Below are positions 1 through 10,097 of a stretch of DNA of 64,000 nucleotides, one piece after another. The notes beneath the pieces were generated by a model. The model saw only the letters and a list, made by a program, of their open reading frames with translations, was not told the DNA's origin and searched no databases. Source of the DNA: Arthrobacter sp. H-02-3. Its GTDB lineage: Bacteria > Actinomycetota > Actinomycetes > Actinomycetales > Micrococcaceae. The stretch spans positions 124,001 through 188,000 of the forward strand of contig NZ_PYUI01000001.1 of the NCBI RefSeq assembly GCF_003097355.1, in the 5' to 3' direction. How positions within the stretch are numbered: position 1 is the first letter of the stretch; the number at the start of each line of letters is the position of its first letter. The position numbers were made by a program, and so were the translations under genes.

Positions 1-99
1 GCGATAGCCATATTCCGGGGCGGTAATGTGCGCCTCAATGTGAGCCGCCCCATGCCGGGCGGCCGCCGGAGGCTCCCGGTGCCGGCCCGGCGCGGGGCC

Positions 100-2184
100 C
101 TACTTCCAGCCGGTGGCAGCCAGGAGCCGCTGTTCGAACATGGGGATCATGGTCTGAACGTAGGTCTTGGTCAGGTGGTTGTCGTCCTTGTAGACGTACA
201 CGTTGCCGACGACCGCGGGGCAGACCCCGTTCGCGCAGATGAAATCGCTCATGTCCATGAGGTGCAGGCCGGGCACCTTGCCACGGTAGGCGTCCAACGG
301 CGAGGACCCCGCGAGCGACTCCTGCTCGGGCACGTTGCACTCCGCGGCACCCTCGCCGTTCTTCTGGACGCATTCGGGCATGTTGATGTTGAAGCGGGGG
401 TTGTCGCGGATCCCCACGACGTCCATGCCGGCGTCGGTGAAGGGTTTGATGCCTTCAAGGTACTGCGGCACCTCGGTCTCGAACGGCGCTTCCTTGTGGG
501 TCAGGGACGCAACCGTGAAGACGGCGTCGGGGTGGTGGTCCAGGACGTACTGCGCGCTGGCCTTGTTGAAGGCGTTGCAGTCCGCGTCCCGCTCCGGTGA
601 CTCCCCGCCGAAGCGGCAGTTGCCTTTCAGGAGCGTGACGACTTCCCAGCCGTGGCTCTTCGCGATGGGGCCCAGCGCCGCCATGTACTGCTGGGCATGG
701 GAGTCGCCAAGCACCACGATCCGCTTCGTGACCTTCTCGGGCTTGTTGTTCTGCAGGCAGCCCTGCAGCAGGGGGTCGCTGGGGACGTTCTCGTCCGTGC
801 ATAGCCCGTCGATGTCGGCCCACTCATTCTTCATCGCCGCCGGCGCGGGGATGATCTTCGCGTCCGGGGTGGGTTTGCCGGCGTTCTCCGGGGCCAGGGC
901 GGCCGCCCCGGGCGTCAGTTCCTTGGGCTGGGACGCCGCCGCGGCCTCGTCGGCCACGAGCCTGCTCTGCCAGACCGCGACCGGACCTGCCAGCAGGGCA
1001 CCGCAGGCGGCAATCACGACGGCGGTGCGCCAGGCACGGCGCTTCGGCCAGTGCCATTCGCGCAGCGGCTTCTCGACGAAACGGGTGGTGAGAACTGCCA
1101 AAACGATGGACACGCCGACGATGCACAGCCCCTGGACAAGGTTCGGCGCCGTGATGCCCGCCCCGGCAAGGGCCAGGACCAGCAGCGGCCAGTGCCAGAG
1201 GTACAGCGCATAGGAGTTGTCTCCCAGCGACACCAGCGGCTTCCAGGTCAGGAGACGGTCCACGCCGAAGCGGCTGCCGCTTTGTCCGGCGGTAATGATC
1301 GCGGCGGCGGCCAGCGTGGGCCACAGCGCGATGAAGCCGGGAAACGAACGGTCCACGGTCAGCAGCAACCCGCAGGACAGCATGGCCACCAAGCCGGCCC
1401 AGCCCAGCACGACGCGCAGGATCCTGCCGGGCTTCAGATATGGCAGGGCGAGGGCCAGGAGGGAGCCGAGGGCGAATTCCCAGAGTCGGGCGCCGGTGTC
1501 GAAGTAGGCGTGGGCCTGGTTGGTGGCGGTCTGCTGGATCGAGTAGACGAGCGACACGGCGAAGATGGCGCCGAAGGCAGCGGTCAGCAGGGACCGGTAA
1601 CTAAGCAGGGCGCGGTCCTCGCCGGTCCAGCGCCGGAGTAGTCGGGAAAGAAGAGCCGTGCCGGCAAATACGAGGGGCCAGAGCACGAACACCTGTCCCT
1701 GGATCGACAGCGACCAGAAGTGCTGGAGCGGGCTCGCGCCCGAATGGTCCTGGGCGTAGTAGTCGACTGCGCTGTCGGCCAGGAGCCAGTTCTGCCGGTA
1801 TAGCAGGGAGGCCCACGCCTGATCGAGGATGTCCGGCCAGCGGCTCTGAGGCAGGATGGCCCAGGTGCCGGCGAGTACGGCGAGCACCACCACGACGACG
1901 GCGGGCAGCAGTCGCTTGAGCAGGTGCAGCCAGTGGCTCAGGAGCCGCAGGGGGGCACCGGATTCGACCTTCCGCGTGAAGCTGAGGGTCATCAGGAATG
2001 CTGAAATGAGAAGGAAGATGTCCACACCGCCGGAGACCCGGCCCAGCCACACGTGGTACGTGACCACCATGAGGACGGCAAGGGCGCGAAGGCCCTGGAC
2101 CTCGGGTCGGTAGCTGGTTTTTCGGCTCGCCGGAGAACCCGCATCCGCTGTTGGCGGGGTGGCTATGGTTCGCTCGTTCGACAC
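100..2184 (-). CDS. Membrane acyltransferase-3 / SGNH hydrolase fusion protein (copy 1)
   Basis: A 694-residue protein of the OafA/YrhL type, expected to move acyl groups (often acetyl) across the membrane onto cell-surface sugars. The N-terminal half is a multi-helix acyltransferase-3 domain beginning YRPEVQGLRALAVLMV and including the WSLSIQGQVFVLWPL segment. A C-terminal extracytoplasmic SGNH domain carries GDSHAQQYMAAL (catalytic Ser) and the terminal DDNHLT (catalytic Asp/His). I chose the GTG at 2184 because a GAAGGG ribosome site precedes it. The paralogue at 3454-5508 starts at the matching point. An upstream ATG at 2211 would add 9 residues that overlap this ribosome site. The substrate cannot be read from the sequence. 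Confidence 0.88.
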   Translation of the reverse strand: MSNERTIATPPTADAGSPASRKTSYRPEVQGLRALAVLMVVTYHVWLGRVSGGVDIFLLISAFLMTLSFTRKVESGAPLRLLSHWLHLLKRLLPAVVVVVLAVLAGTWAILPQSRWPDILDQAWASLLYRQNWLLADSAVDYYAQDHSGASPLQHFWSLSIQGQVFVLWPLVFAGTALLSRLLRRWTGEDRALLSYRSLLTAAFGAIFAVSLVYSIQQTATNQAHAYFDTGARLWEFALGSLLALALPYLKPGRILRVVLGWAGLVAMLSCGLLLTVDRSFPGFIALWPTLAAAAIITAGQSGSRFGVDRLLTWKPLVSLGDNSYALYLWHWPLLVLALAGAGITAPNLVQGLCIVGVSIVLAVLTTRFVEKPLREWHWPKRRAWRTAVVIAACGALLAGPVAVWQSRLVADEAAAASQPKELTPGAAALAPENAGKPTPDAKIIPAPAAMKNEWADIDGLCTDENVPSDPLLQGCLQNNKPEKVTKRIVVLGDSHAQQYMAALGPIAKSHGWEVVTLLKGNCRFGGESPERDADCNAFNKASAQYVLDHHPDAVFTVASLTHKEAPFETEVPQYLEGIKPFTDAGMDVVGIRDNPRFNINMPECVQKNGEGAAECNVPEQESLAGSSPLDAYRGKVPGLHLMDMSDFICANGVCPAVVGNVYVYKDDNHLTKTYVQTMIPMFEQRLLAATGWK

Positions 2185-2218
2185 TAAAAAACCCTTCAGG
2201 CCGGCTTCCAAAGGATCA

Positions 2219-2248
2219 ATGTTACCGAACCGTAACTTTCTTTGCCAG
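2219..2248 (-). promoter_or_regulatory. Putative promoter of acyltransferase copy 1
   Basis: On the minus strand a -35-like CTGGCA and a -10-like TAACAT are separated by 18 bases. The spacer contains GTTACGGTTCGG. The promoter of copy 2 has the same layout (TTGGCC, 18 bases, TAACAT) and nearly the same spacer (ATTACGGTTGGA). Conservation between two separate loci is the main evidence. The spacer may also hold a regulator site. Confidence 0.5.
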
Positions 2249-2387
2249 TCACAGGGCGCTAGTGGGAGCGCGGGCGGGGGCGTCCACGGGGTGCTTCGTT
2301 GGAGTCCTGGGGCGGCTGCGGGCGGCGTTGGACTCCACCGGCCGCGGCGCGGAAGCTAGGCTGGTGCGAGTCTGAGGAGGCCGCTTA

Positions 2388-3350
2388 GTGATTGTGCAGC
2401 TGCGCATTTGTGTTCCGGGTGATTTGTCCGGAGTTGTTGTCGAAAGATGTGCCGATCATCTCGGCGTCGCGGAAATCGCCGTGGACAAGGGCGCCTCGGT
2501 CATGCCGCCCGGGGACGTTGTCCAGGTCCTGCTCGCCCGCGAATCCGTGGAGACGCTCATGGAGAAGCTCCAGGTCCTCGACATACATAAGCGCGGATCG
2601 ATTTCGGTCAACCTGCCGGATCTTGTGCTTTCGGACCGGGCCGACCGGGCGGAGGCCGAGGCCCCCGGTGAGGGCGCGGACGCGGTCATCTGGGAAGAGG
2701 TGTCGCGCCAGAGCGGCGAAGATTCGCGCCTCACGTGGAGTTTTCTGGCATTCCTGGTCCTGGCCACCCAGCTGGCGGCCATCGGCATCGTCACGGACTC
2801 CACAATCGCGATTGTCGGCGCCATGGCCGTGGGCCCTGAGTTCGGCCCGCTGGCTGCGCTGGCTGTGGCTCTGGTCCGGCGCGAGCGACGGCTCGGACGC
2901 GACGCGGCGCTGGCCCTCGGCGTCGGCTTTCCGGTCGCGATGCTGGCCGCGGCACTGACCGCGTGGCTGTCCGTGCCGCTCGGACTGTTTCCCAAGGACG
3001 CGCTGGACCACGGTTCTGCGGTTGAATTCATCTACCATCCGGGGCCATACTCGCTGATTGTCGCGGTGCTGGCTGGAACGGCCGGGATGCTGTCGGTGAT
3101 CAGCCGGCGCTCGGCGGCGCTGATTGGCGTGTTTATCTCCGTCACCACGGTGCCGGCGGCGGGGTTTGTGGCCGTGGCACTGGTCCTGGGCGAGTATCAG
3201 AAGGCGGCCGGTTCCGCCCTTCAGCTATTCCTGAACCTGGTGGGGATTGTGGTGTCCGGCGTCGGGGTGTTGCTTTTCTACCGGGTGGTGGCCAAACGGC
3301 GGCCGCCGGAGGCTACGCTGCGGCGCAAGTCTGCGGGCACCCGCCGCTGA
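2388..3350 (+). CDS. DUF389 integral membrane protein
   Basis: A 320-residue protein of the DUF389 (TIGR00341-like) family, whose function is unknown. The first ~105 residues form a soluble ACT-like region. About six hydrophobic segments follow, beginning near TWSFLAFLVLATQLAAIGI. The family hallmark GAMAVGPEFGPLAALAVALV is present. Translation starts at a GTG seven bases after GAGGAGG. The protein ends with a basic tail (KRRPPEATLRRKSAGTRR). It is divergent from acyltransferase copy 1 and convergent with copy 2, so it is probably a single-gene transcript. Confidence 0.85.
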   Translation: MIVQLRICVPGDLSGVVVERCADHLGVAEIAVDKGASVMPPGDVVQVLLARESVETLMEKLQVLDIHKRGSISVNLPDLVLSDRADRAEAEAPGEGADAVIWEEVSRQSGEDSRLTWSFLAFLVLATQLAAIGIVTDSTIAIVGAMAVGPEFGPLAALAVALVRRERRLGRDAALALGVGFPVAMLAAALTAWLSVPLGLFPKDALDHGSAVEFIYHPGPYSLIVAVLAGTAGMLSVISRRSAALIGVFISVTTVPAAGFVAVALVLGEYQKAAGSALQLFLNLVGIVVSGVGVLLFYRVVAKRRPPEATLRRKSAGTRR

Positions 3351-3384
3351 CGGACTGGCTGACGGCCCGGTGCTGACGGACTGA

Positions 3385-3403
3385 CCGCCAGACTGGCTGG
3401 CGG
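3385..3403. terminator. Hairpin between convergent DUF389 and acyltransferase copy 2 genes
   Basis: CCGCCAG and CTGGCGG form a 7-bp stem around a 5-base loop. It lies inside a stretch of short GCTGACGGACT-like direct repeats between the two convergent stop codons. There is no clear T-run, so its terminator role is inferred from position. Confidence 0.35.
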
Positions 3404-3453
3404 CCGGGCCGGGCCGGGGTCAGCCAGTCAGTTAGGCAACGGCAGCAGGTTCC

Positions 3454-5508
3454 TCACTCGGCGGCCCACCCGGTAGCCGCCAGGAACTGAGCCTCAAAGT
3501 AGGGCGTGAGGCTCTCCATGTAGGTCCTGGTGACGTGGTTGTCATCCTTGTAGACCATCACGTTGCCGATGACGGCCGGGCAGACCTCGTCCTGGCAGAA
3601 GTACTGGCTGAAGTCCAGAAACTTGGTGGCCGGCAGCTGCGCGGCCACGGAGGCATCGGGCGACGCGGGCTGATAGTTCTCCGCCGTCTTCGATCCGCAG
3701 GCTGCGTAGTTGTTGGGGTTCTTCTCCAGGCAGGCCGGGACGGCCTCGTGCATGCGCGGGGTGTCGCGCAACGCCACGACGGGGATGCCGGCGTCGTTGA
3801 TGGACTTGATCGGCGGAACCCACCCCGGGTCCATGAACTCCGTGGACGTCGGATCCGGGTCGGTCCGGGTGCTGGTTGTCACCACAAGGTCCGGCTTCAT
3901 GGCCAGCACCTTCTTGAGGGTGTCCTTGTTGAAGTCCAGGCAGCCTTCCGAGAGCCCCGGGGCCGGGCCGACCGTCACAGGGCAGTAACCCTTGGTGATG
4001 GCTTCGACCTTCCACCCGTACTTGTCGGCCAGAGTGAGAATGGGGGTCGCCCAGACGTGGGCGTGCGAGTTGCCGATGATCACCACGGTCTTGGCGGCGT
4101 TCTGTTTGCCGTTGGTGCAAATGTTGGTGAGGGCCTTCTCGTCCGACGTGCAGCCGCCTGCGTAGCGGGGCCATTCATCAGCCGCCGTGGCGAGGGTGGG
4201 AAGGAGGGGAGCGGATTTGTCGGCCCCGCCGACGTAGGCCGGGTCCAGCGAACGTGCACCCGGATTATTGACCCAGGCCTGGCTTGACGCCGCGGCAAGG
4301 GCGTAGTTGATCTGGAGTTGCCAGGCCGCCAGCGGCACGGCGGCGATGGCCGCGGCCGCGGCGATGGCGATGAGGGCGCGGCGGCGTTTGAGCTCCGGCC
4401 ACTTCCACCCCCGCCAGGGCTTCTCAACGAAGCGGGTGGTGAGGTAGGCGAGCACCATCGAAACGGCCACGATGATGCTGCCCGTGATCGGCCCCGCGCG
4501 GTCCTTGTCCGTCGCGGTCAGCGAGATGACCAGGACCGGCCAGTGCCACAAGTACAACGCGTAGGACATGTCTCCCAGCCGGACCAGAGGCCCCGAGCTG
4601 AGGAACCGGTCAACGCCAAGCTTGCTGCCGGTCTGGCCAGCGACGATCACACAGGCCGCGGCCAAGGTGGGCCAGAGTGCCACGAACCCGGGGAAGGAGG
4701 CCTGGACATTAAGCAGGAGGCCGCAGCTGAGCATGGCCACAATGCCCAGCCAGCCGAGCGCCAAGCGCCAGCTCCGGGGAAGCCGCAGGGAGGGAAGGGC
4801 CAGAGCCACAAGGGTGCCCAGCGCAAACTCCCATAGCCGCGCGCCGGTATCGAAGTACGCTTCCGTCTGCTCCGCCTTGGTGAAGAGGATGGAGTAGATC
4901 AGCGAACCGAGGAAAATCAAGGCGAAGATGTAGCACAGCAGCACGCGGTAGCGGAGCCGGAAGCGCCTGGCGACGAGTGCGGCTCCCGCGAAGATGAGCG
5001 GCCACAGGATGAAAATCTGCCCCTGGATCGAGAGGGACCAGAAGTGCTGGAAGGGGCTGGCCTGGCTGTGGTCCGAGGCGTAGTAGTCCGTGGCCTGGGA
5101 CTGCAGGAGCCAGTTCTCGACATAGGACAGGGAGGCCCAGCCCTGCGAGATCACTTCCAGCCAGCGGGTCCGGGGAAGGAACAGGATGCTTGCGGCAATG
5201 ACGGCCACGATGACGGTGACGGCAGCCGGGACGAGGCGCCGGAAGAGGTGCAGCCAATGCTTGAGCAGGGCCATGGGTCGGCCCTGCTCGTAACGGCCGA
5301 CGAACTGCAGCGTCATGAGGAACGCCGAGATCAGCAAGAACACGTCCACACCGCCGGAGACCCGCCCCAACCAGATGTGGTAGCTCATGACCATCAGCAC
5401 GGCCAAGGACCGGAGCCCCTGAATTTCGGGCCTGAAGGTGGACTTTCGGCCGGCCTGGGGCGCGCCGTCGGATCGGGCAGGCGCGGGTAGGGTTCTTTGC
5501 TGTGTCAT
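3454..5508 (-). CDS. Membrane acyltransferase-3 / SGNH hydrolase fusion protein (copy 2)
   Basis: A 684-residue paralogue of the 100-2184 gene, with the same order: a multi-helix acyltransferase-3 domain (FRPEIQGLRSLAVLMVMSYH near the start, WSLSIQGQIFILWPL further on) followed by an SGNH domain. Its nucleophile block reads GNSHAHVWAT, so the usual Asp before Ser is Asn. The terminal DDNHVT block is intact. The ATG at 5508 follows GAGGGG by 7 bases; an in-frame upstream ATG at 5553 would cover this site. The two copies share the end motif FLAATGW. A cell-envelope O-acylation role is likely, with the substrate unknown. Confidence 0.88.
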   Translation of the reverse strand: MTQQRTLPAPARSDGAPQAGRKSTFRPEIQGLRSLAVLMVMSYHIWLGRVSGGVDVFLLISAFLMTLQFVGRYEQGRPMALLKHWLHLFRRLVPAAVTVIVAVIAASILFLPRTRWLEVISQGWASLSYVENWLLQSQATDYYASDHSQASPFQHFWSLSIQGQIFILWPLIFAGAALVARRFRLRYRVLLCYIFALIFLGSLIYSILFTKAEQTEAYFDTGARLWEFALGTLVALALPSLRLPRSWRLALGWLGIVAMLSCGLLLNVQASFPGFVALWPTLAAACVIVAGQTGSKLGVDRFLSSGPLVRLGDMSYALYLWHWPVLVISLTATDKDRAGPITGSIIVAVSMVLAYLTTRFVEKPWRGWKWPELKRRRALIAIAAAAAIAAVPLAAWQLQINYALAAASSQAWVNNPGARSLDPAYVGGADKSAPLLPTLATAADEWPRYAGGCTSDEKALTNICTNGKQNAAKTVVIIGNSHAHVWATPILTLADKYGWKVEAITKGYCPVTVGPAPGLSEGCLDFNKDTLKKVLAMKPDLVVTTSTRTDPDPTSTEFMDPGWVPPIKSINDAGIPVVALRDTPRMHEAVPACLEKNPNNYAACGSKTAENYQPASPDASVAAQLPATKFLDFSQYFCQDEVCPAVIGNVMVYKDDNHVTRTYMESLTPYFEAQFLAATGWAAE

Positions 5509-5542
5509 AGAAAAACCCCTCAAACCGGTAACCAAAACGTCT

Positions 5543-5572
5543 ATGTTATCCAACCGTAATGTTCATGGCCAA
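5543..5572 (-). promoter_or_regulatory. Putative promoter of acyltransferase copy 2
   Basis: TTGGCC and TAACAT on the minus strand are separated by 18 bases. The spacer element ATTACGGTTGGA and the following leader closely match those of copy 1. The match extends down to the ribosome site. Confidence 0.5.
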
Positions 5573-5747
5573 TCGTCGCGGCGGGCATAGAACTCTATTC
5601 AGTCATGCCAAGGTGTGAGTTTCCAGTGAATTGTCAGCATGAAGGCAGCACGTCCCGACTGAGTCGCGCCTGAGTCGCGCCTGGACTTGGCGCACCTCGG
5701 GAGCATTTTCGCGGCAGTCCCCGGGCGCAAAAGCAGGACCCGGGCAC

Positions 5748-5784
5748 AAAAAAGGGACGGCCCGGCAAGTTGCCGGGCCGTCCC
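5748..5784 (-). terminator. Rho-independent terminator of groES-groEL
   Basis: A perfect 15-bp inverted repeat (GGGACGGCCCGGCAA and its complement, one-base loop) is followed on the minus strand by six T. It begins 16 bases past the groEL stop codon. This is a textbook intrinsic terminator. Confidence 0.95.
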
Positions 5785-5799
5785 CTGTGCGGGCCGAAA

Positions 5800-7422
<1,623 letters not shown>

Positions 7423-7490
7423 TCAAGACAGAACCCCGCGCAACTGATCCGTTCATGGCGAAGGATCGGCTGCGCGGGGGACCAAGAGAG

Positions 7491-7787
7491 TTACTTTACG
7501 ACGATCGCCAGAACGTCGCGGGCGGAGAGTACGAGGTACTCCGTGCCGCCGGTCTTGACTTCGGTTCCGCCGTACTTGGAGTAGATAACGACGTCGCCGA
7601 CGGCAACGTCAACGGGAACGCGGTTGCCGTTGTCGTCAAAGCGGCCGGGGCCTACTGCAACAACTTCGCCTTCCTGCGGCTTCTCCTGTGCGGAGTCCGG
7701 GATAACCAGGCCTGAAGCCGTGGTCTGCTCGGCTTCGAGCGGGCGGACAACAATACGATCCTCAAGAGGCTTAATAGAGACCGACAA
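7491..7787 (-). CDS. groES: Co-chaperonin GroES
   Basis: A 98-residue 10-kDa chaperonin, the lid of the GroEL barrel. It starts [20 protein letters not shown] and has the mobile-loop region [21 protein letters not shown] and the conserved [15 protein letters not shown]. It is the first gene of the operon with groEL. A GGAG-type site precedes the ATG. Two CIRCE operators upstream point to HrcA repression and heat-shock induction. Confidence 0.97.
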   Translation of the reverse strand: MSVSIKPLEDRIVVRPLEAEQTTASGLVIPDSAQEKPQEGEVVAVGPGRFDDNGNRVPVDVAVGDVVIYSKYGGTEVKTGGTEYLVLSARDVLAIVVK

Positions 7788-7895
7788 GGACCTCTCCTAT
7801 TCGTCAGCAAATTCGTGGACTATGAAGCGGTGATGCCATGGCGTACAGACCGTCGTCGCGGTGCCGGCAGCAGCCTGGCTGTGAAGCTTCAGGTG

Positions 7896-7922
7896 TTAGC
7901 ACCCTCCTAGGGAGAGTGCTAA
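7896..7922. promoter_or_regulatory. CIRCE operator 1 (HrcA site)
   Basis: TTAGCACCC, nine bases, then GAGTGCTAA. This matches the CIRCE consensus (TTAGCACTC-N9-GAGTGCTAA) at 17 of 18 arm positions. It lies between the predicted -10 element and groES, where bound HrcA would block transcription. Confidence 0.93.
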
Positions 7923-7927
7923 TGACG

Positions 7928-7957
7928 ACTCTATGTAAATGGTTAGCACTCGGTCAA
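7928..7957 (-). promoter_or_regulatory. Putative groES-groEL promoter
   Basis: On the minus strand, TTGACC (7957-7952) and TAGAGT (7933-7928) are separated by 18 bases. The -35 element lies within CIRCE 2 and CIRCE 1 begins just past the -10, so the two operators bracket the promoter. Confidence 0.65.
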
Positions 7958-7969
7958 GGCGAGTGCCAG
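7943..7969. promoter_or_regulatory. CIRCE operator 2 (HrcA site)
   Basis: TTAGCACTC, nine bases, then GAGTGCCAG. The left arm is perfect and the right arm has two mismatches. It is centred 47 bp from operator 1 and overlaps the predicted -35. Confidence 0.88.
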
Positions 7970-8001
7970 AAATTCATCTCGGGTGAACAGCTCCCCCGCG
8001 C

Positions 8002-8246
8002 GGGACATGCCCATTCTTTGCTGCAGCCAGCGGACACTTCGGCATCATGCTCCCTGCCCGCGCCAAGCGAGGGGCATGTCCAACGGGTAGCGGGCACTCA
8101 GGAGGGCATGTCCACTGCATGCGGGCTGCCCGAGAGGACATGTCCAACGGATGAAGGCTGCTCAGTGGGAGATGCCCATTCTTTGCTGCAGCCAATGGAC
8201 GCTTCGGCACCATGCTCCCGGTCCGCGCCAAGCGAGGGGCATGTCC
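8002..8246. repeat. Repeat patch of the GGACATGTCC / GGGACATGCCC family
   Basis: This region lies between the CIRCE operators and the gene at 8286. It holds GGGACATGCCC (8002), GGGCATGTCC (8072, 8105, 8237), GGACATGTCC (8137) and GGGAGATGCCC (8167). A block of about 80 bp, starting with CCCATTCTTTGCTGCAGCCA and ending in GGGGCATGTCCA, occurs twice about 165 bp apart with few differences. Short open frames on both strands are repeat-driven and unlike any protein family, so I call no gene here. The same motifs form the array at 16789-17231. Confidence 0.75.
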
Positions 8247-8285
8247 ATCCGGGCCTGCTGGGTTCATGGGGCCTGGCGCGTGCGC

Positions 8286-8783
8286 CTACTCGCCGGCGAG
8301 GTCCTCGAAGTCCACGTCTTCGCCTTCTTCGTCGTCGCGGTCACTGCCTTCGTCGTTCCGATGCCGGTACATCACCAGGGCTCCGCCGCCGGCCAGCAGG
8401 ACACCGGCGATGAGGAAGATGATGCCACCGAGCCTGGCCGTGGCATAGGTGTCGCGGATGGCCCGGGCCTCGTCCGTGGCGTCCTGTACGTTCTTGCCGC
8501 CGACGGAATAGACCGTCGCGTTGAAGGAATCGAGGAAGAAGATGATCACCAGCAACGCGATGCACACGACGGCGATCACCGCTCCGGCGATGATCGCCGT
8601 CCGTGCGTAGCGGGCCAGTCCCTGGTGATGGCTATGGCGCACCCGCCCGCCGTCGTCCTGCACGCCGTCGTCCTGCCCGTCCACGTCCTGCCCAGCGTCG
8701 TCCTGCCCGTCCGTATTCTGACCGCCCGTGTTCTGCCCGGATGTTTCCTCTGACGTGCTGCCGCCTGTACCGCTGTCTTCCAT
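8286..8783 (-). CDS. Small acidic two-helix membrane protein, unknown function
   Basis: A 165-residue protein matching no family I recognise. Residues 1-46 are low-complexity (Gly/Gln/Asp with repeated GQDD/GQNT units). Two hydrophobic helices follow at about 63-85 (TAIIAGAVIAVVCIALLVII) and 118-138 (LGGIIFLIAGVLLAGGGALV). The C-terminus is highly acidic (DRDDEEGEDVDFEDL). A helical stretch around VQDATDEARAIRDTYATA joins the two membrane segments. The frame stays open far upstream, but that part overlaps the methyltransferase on the other strand. I therefore start at MEDSGTGG, just clear of the divergent neighbour 66 bases away. Confidence 0.65.
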   Translation of the reverse strand: MEDSGTGGSTSEETSGQNTGGQNTDGQDDAGQDVDGQDDGVQDDGGRVRHSHHQGLARYARTAIIAGAVIAVVCIALLVIIFFLDSFNATVYSVGGKNVQDATDEARAIRDTYATARLGGIIFLIAGVLLAGGGALVMYRHRNDEGSDRDDEEGEDVDFEDLAGE

Positions 8784-8849
8784 GTCGTCAAGCCTAGTCC
8801 CCGCGGTCCGGTCGCAGCGTGCCCGCGGCGCTGAACTACGCTGGAAGGC

Positions 8850-10082
8850 ATGACTGACGCACCGCAGGAACACATTGCCCCGATCCTCACGCCCGAGGGC
8901 TGGGAGCTGCTGGCGTCGCTGGGCCCGTACCGCGAGGACGAGGCCTTCCGCCTCACCGCGGCGCTGCGCAAGGCCGGCCACTCCCCCGAGCTGGTCTCGG
9001 CGGTGCTCACCCAGTCCCGGTTGCGGACCAAGGCCGAGGCCAAGTTCGGTGAGTTCGCCCGGCAGATGGTCTTCACCAAGGCCGGCCTGGAGCAGGCCAC
9101 CCGGCTCACGGTGGCGGCCCGGCACGCGCAGCGGTTCGTCGAGGCCGGAATCAGCCATGTCGCGGACCTCGGCTGCGGGCTGGGAGCCGATGCCATGGCC
9201 CTGGCGTCCATGGATCTCGTGGTCACCGCGGTGGAAATGGACGAGACCACGGCCGCCTGCGCCACGATGAACCTGATCCCCTTCCGCAACGCCACCGTGG
9301 TCCACTCCGATGCCACCGCGGTTTCCCTTGAGGGGGTCGACGGCGTCTGGCTGGACCCTGCCCGGCGCACCACGTCCACTTCGGGAACCAAGCGGATCTG
9401 GGATCCGGAGGACTTTTCCCCGCCGCTGTCCTTCGTCGAGTCGCTGGCCGGCTCCGGGCGCGCCGTCGGCGTCAAGATGGGGCCGGGCATGCCGCATGAT
9501 TCCGTGCCGGCGGACTGCGAAGCCCAGTGGGTCTCCGTCGGCGGGGACGTGACCGAGGTGGCGCTGTGGTTCAACGCGGTGCGGCGCCCCGGGGTCCGGC
9601 GTGCTGCCCTGGTGCTCGGGCCGCTCGGAGCCGCTGAACTCACCAGCGGCGAGGACTTCGGGGGCGGCCCGGCCGCGCCCGTGGGCCCGGTGGAGGGCTA
9701 CCTGTACGAGCCCGACGGTGCGGTCATCCGCGCCGGACTCGTGGCCGACGTCGCCCTCCAGCTGGGCGGGCACCTCGTGGACGAGCACATCGCCTACATC
9801 TGCGCCCCGGAGTTGCGCGAGACCCCGTTTGCCAAGGCCTACAAGGTCCTGGACGTGATGCCGTTCAACGTCAAGGCGCTCAAGGCTTGGGTCAAGGACC
9901 AAGGGATCGGCGTCCTGGACATCAAGAAGCGCGGCACGGCCGTCACCCCGGAAGAGTTGCGCAAGCAGCTCCTGCCCGGCGGAAAACCGGCAGGGTCCAA
10001 GAGCAAGGGTAAGAAATCGGCCACCCTGGTCCTCACCAGGATCGGCGAGGACCGGGTGGCCATCTCGGTGGAGCCCGTCTAA
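8850..10082 (+). CDS. Class I SAM-dependent methyltransferase with THUMP-like C-terminal domain
   Basis: A 410-residue protein. Residues ~1-85 are helical (RLTAALRKAGHSPELVSAVLTQSRLR). A Rossmann-fold methyltransferase follows with SAM motif I VADLGCGLGADAMALAS, the acidic end of strand 2 VTAVEMDE, and a DPARRTTSTSGTKRIWDPED block. The C-terminal ~90 residues (FNVKALKAWVKDQGIGVLDIKKRG, LVLTRIG) resemble the THUMP-like domain that accompanies this family. A nucleic-acid (tRNA or rRNA) substrate is plausible but unproven. An ATG and GGAAGG site support the start. It is convergent with the next gene, 15 bases away. Confidence 0.85.
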   Translation: MTDAPQEHIAPILTPEGWELLASLGPYREDEAFRLTAALRKAGHSPELVSAVLTQSRLRTKAEAKFGEFARQMVFTKAGLEQATRLTVAARHAQRFVEAGISHVADLGCGLGADAMALASMDLVVTAVEMDETTAACATMNLIPFRNATVVHSDATAVSLEGVDGVWLDPARRTTSTSGTKRIWDPEDFSPPLSFVESLAGSGRAVGVKMGPGMPHDSVPADCEAQWVSVGGDVTEVALWFNAVRRPGVRRAALVLGPLGAAELTSGEDFGGGPAAPVGPVEGYLYEPDGAVIRAGLVADVALQLGGHLVDEHIAYICAPELRETPFAKAYKVLDVMPFNVKALKAWVKDQGIGVLDIKKRGTAVTPEELRKQLLPGGKPAGSKSKGKKSATLVLTRIGEDRVAISVEPV

Positions 10083-10097
10083 CTCGGGCTGCCGGGG

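Noticed and set aside
1..99. Terminator for acyltransferase copy 1 at the window start
   Set aside because: A GGGGCGG...CCGCCCC pairing has a 21-base loop and no T-run, so I do not call it.
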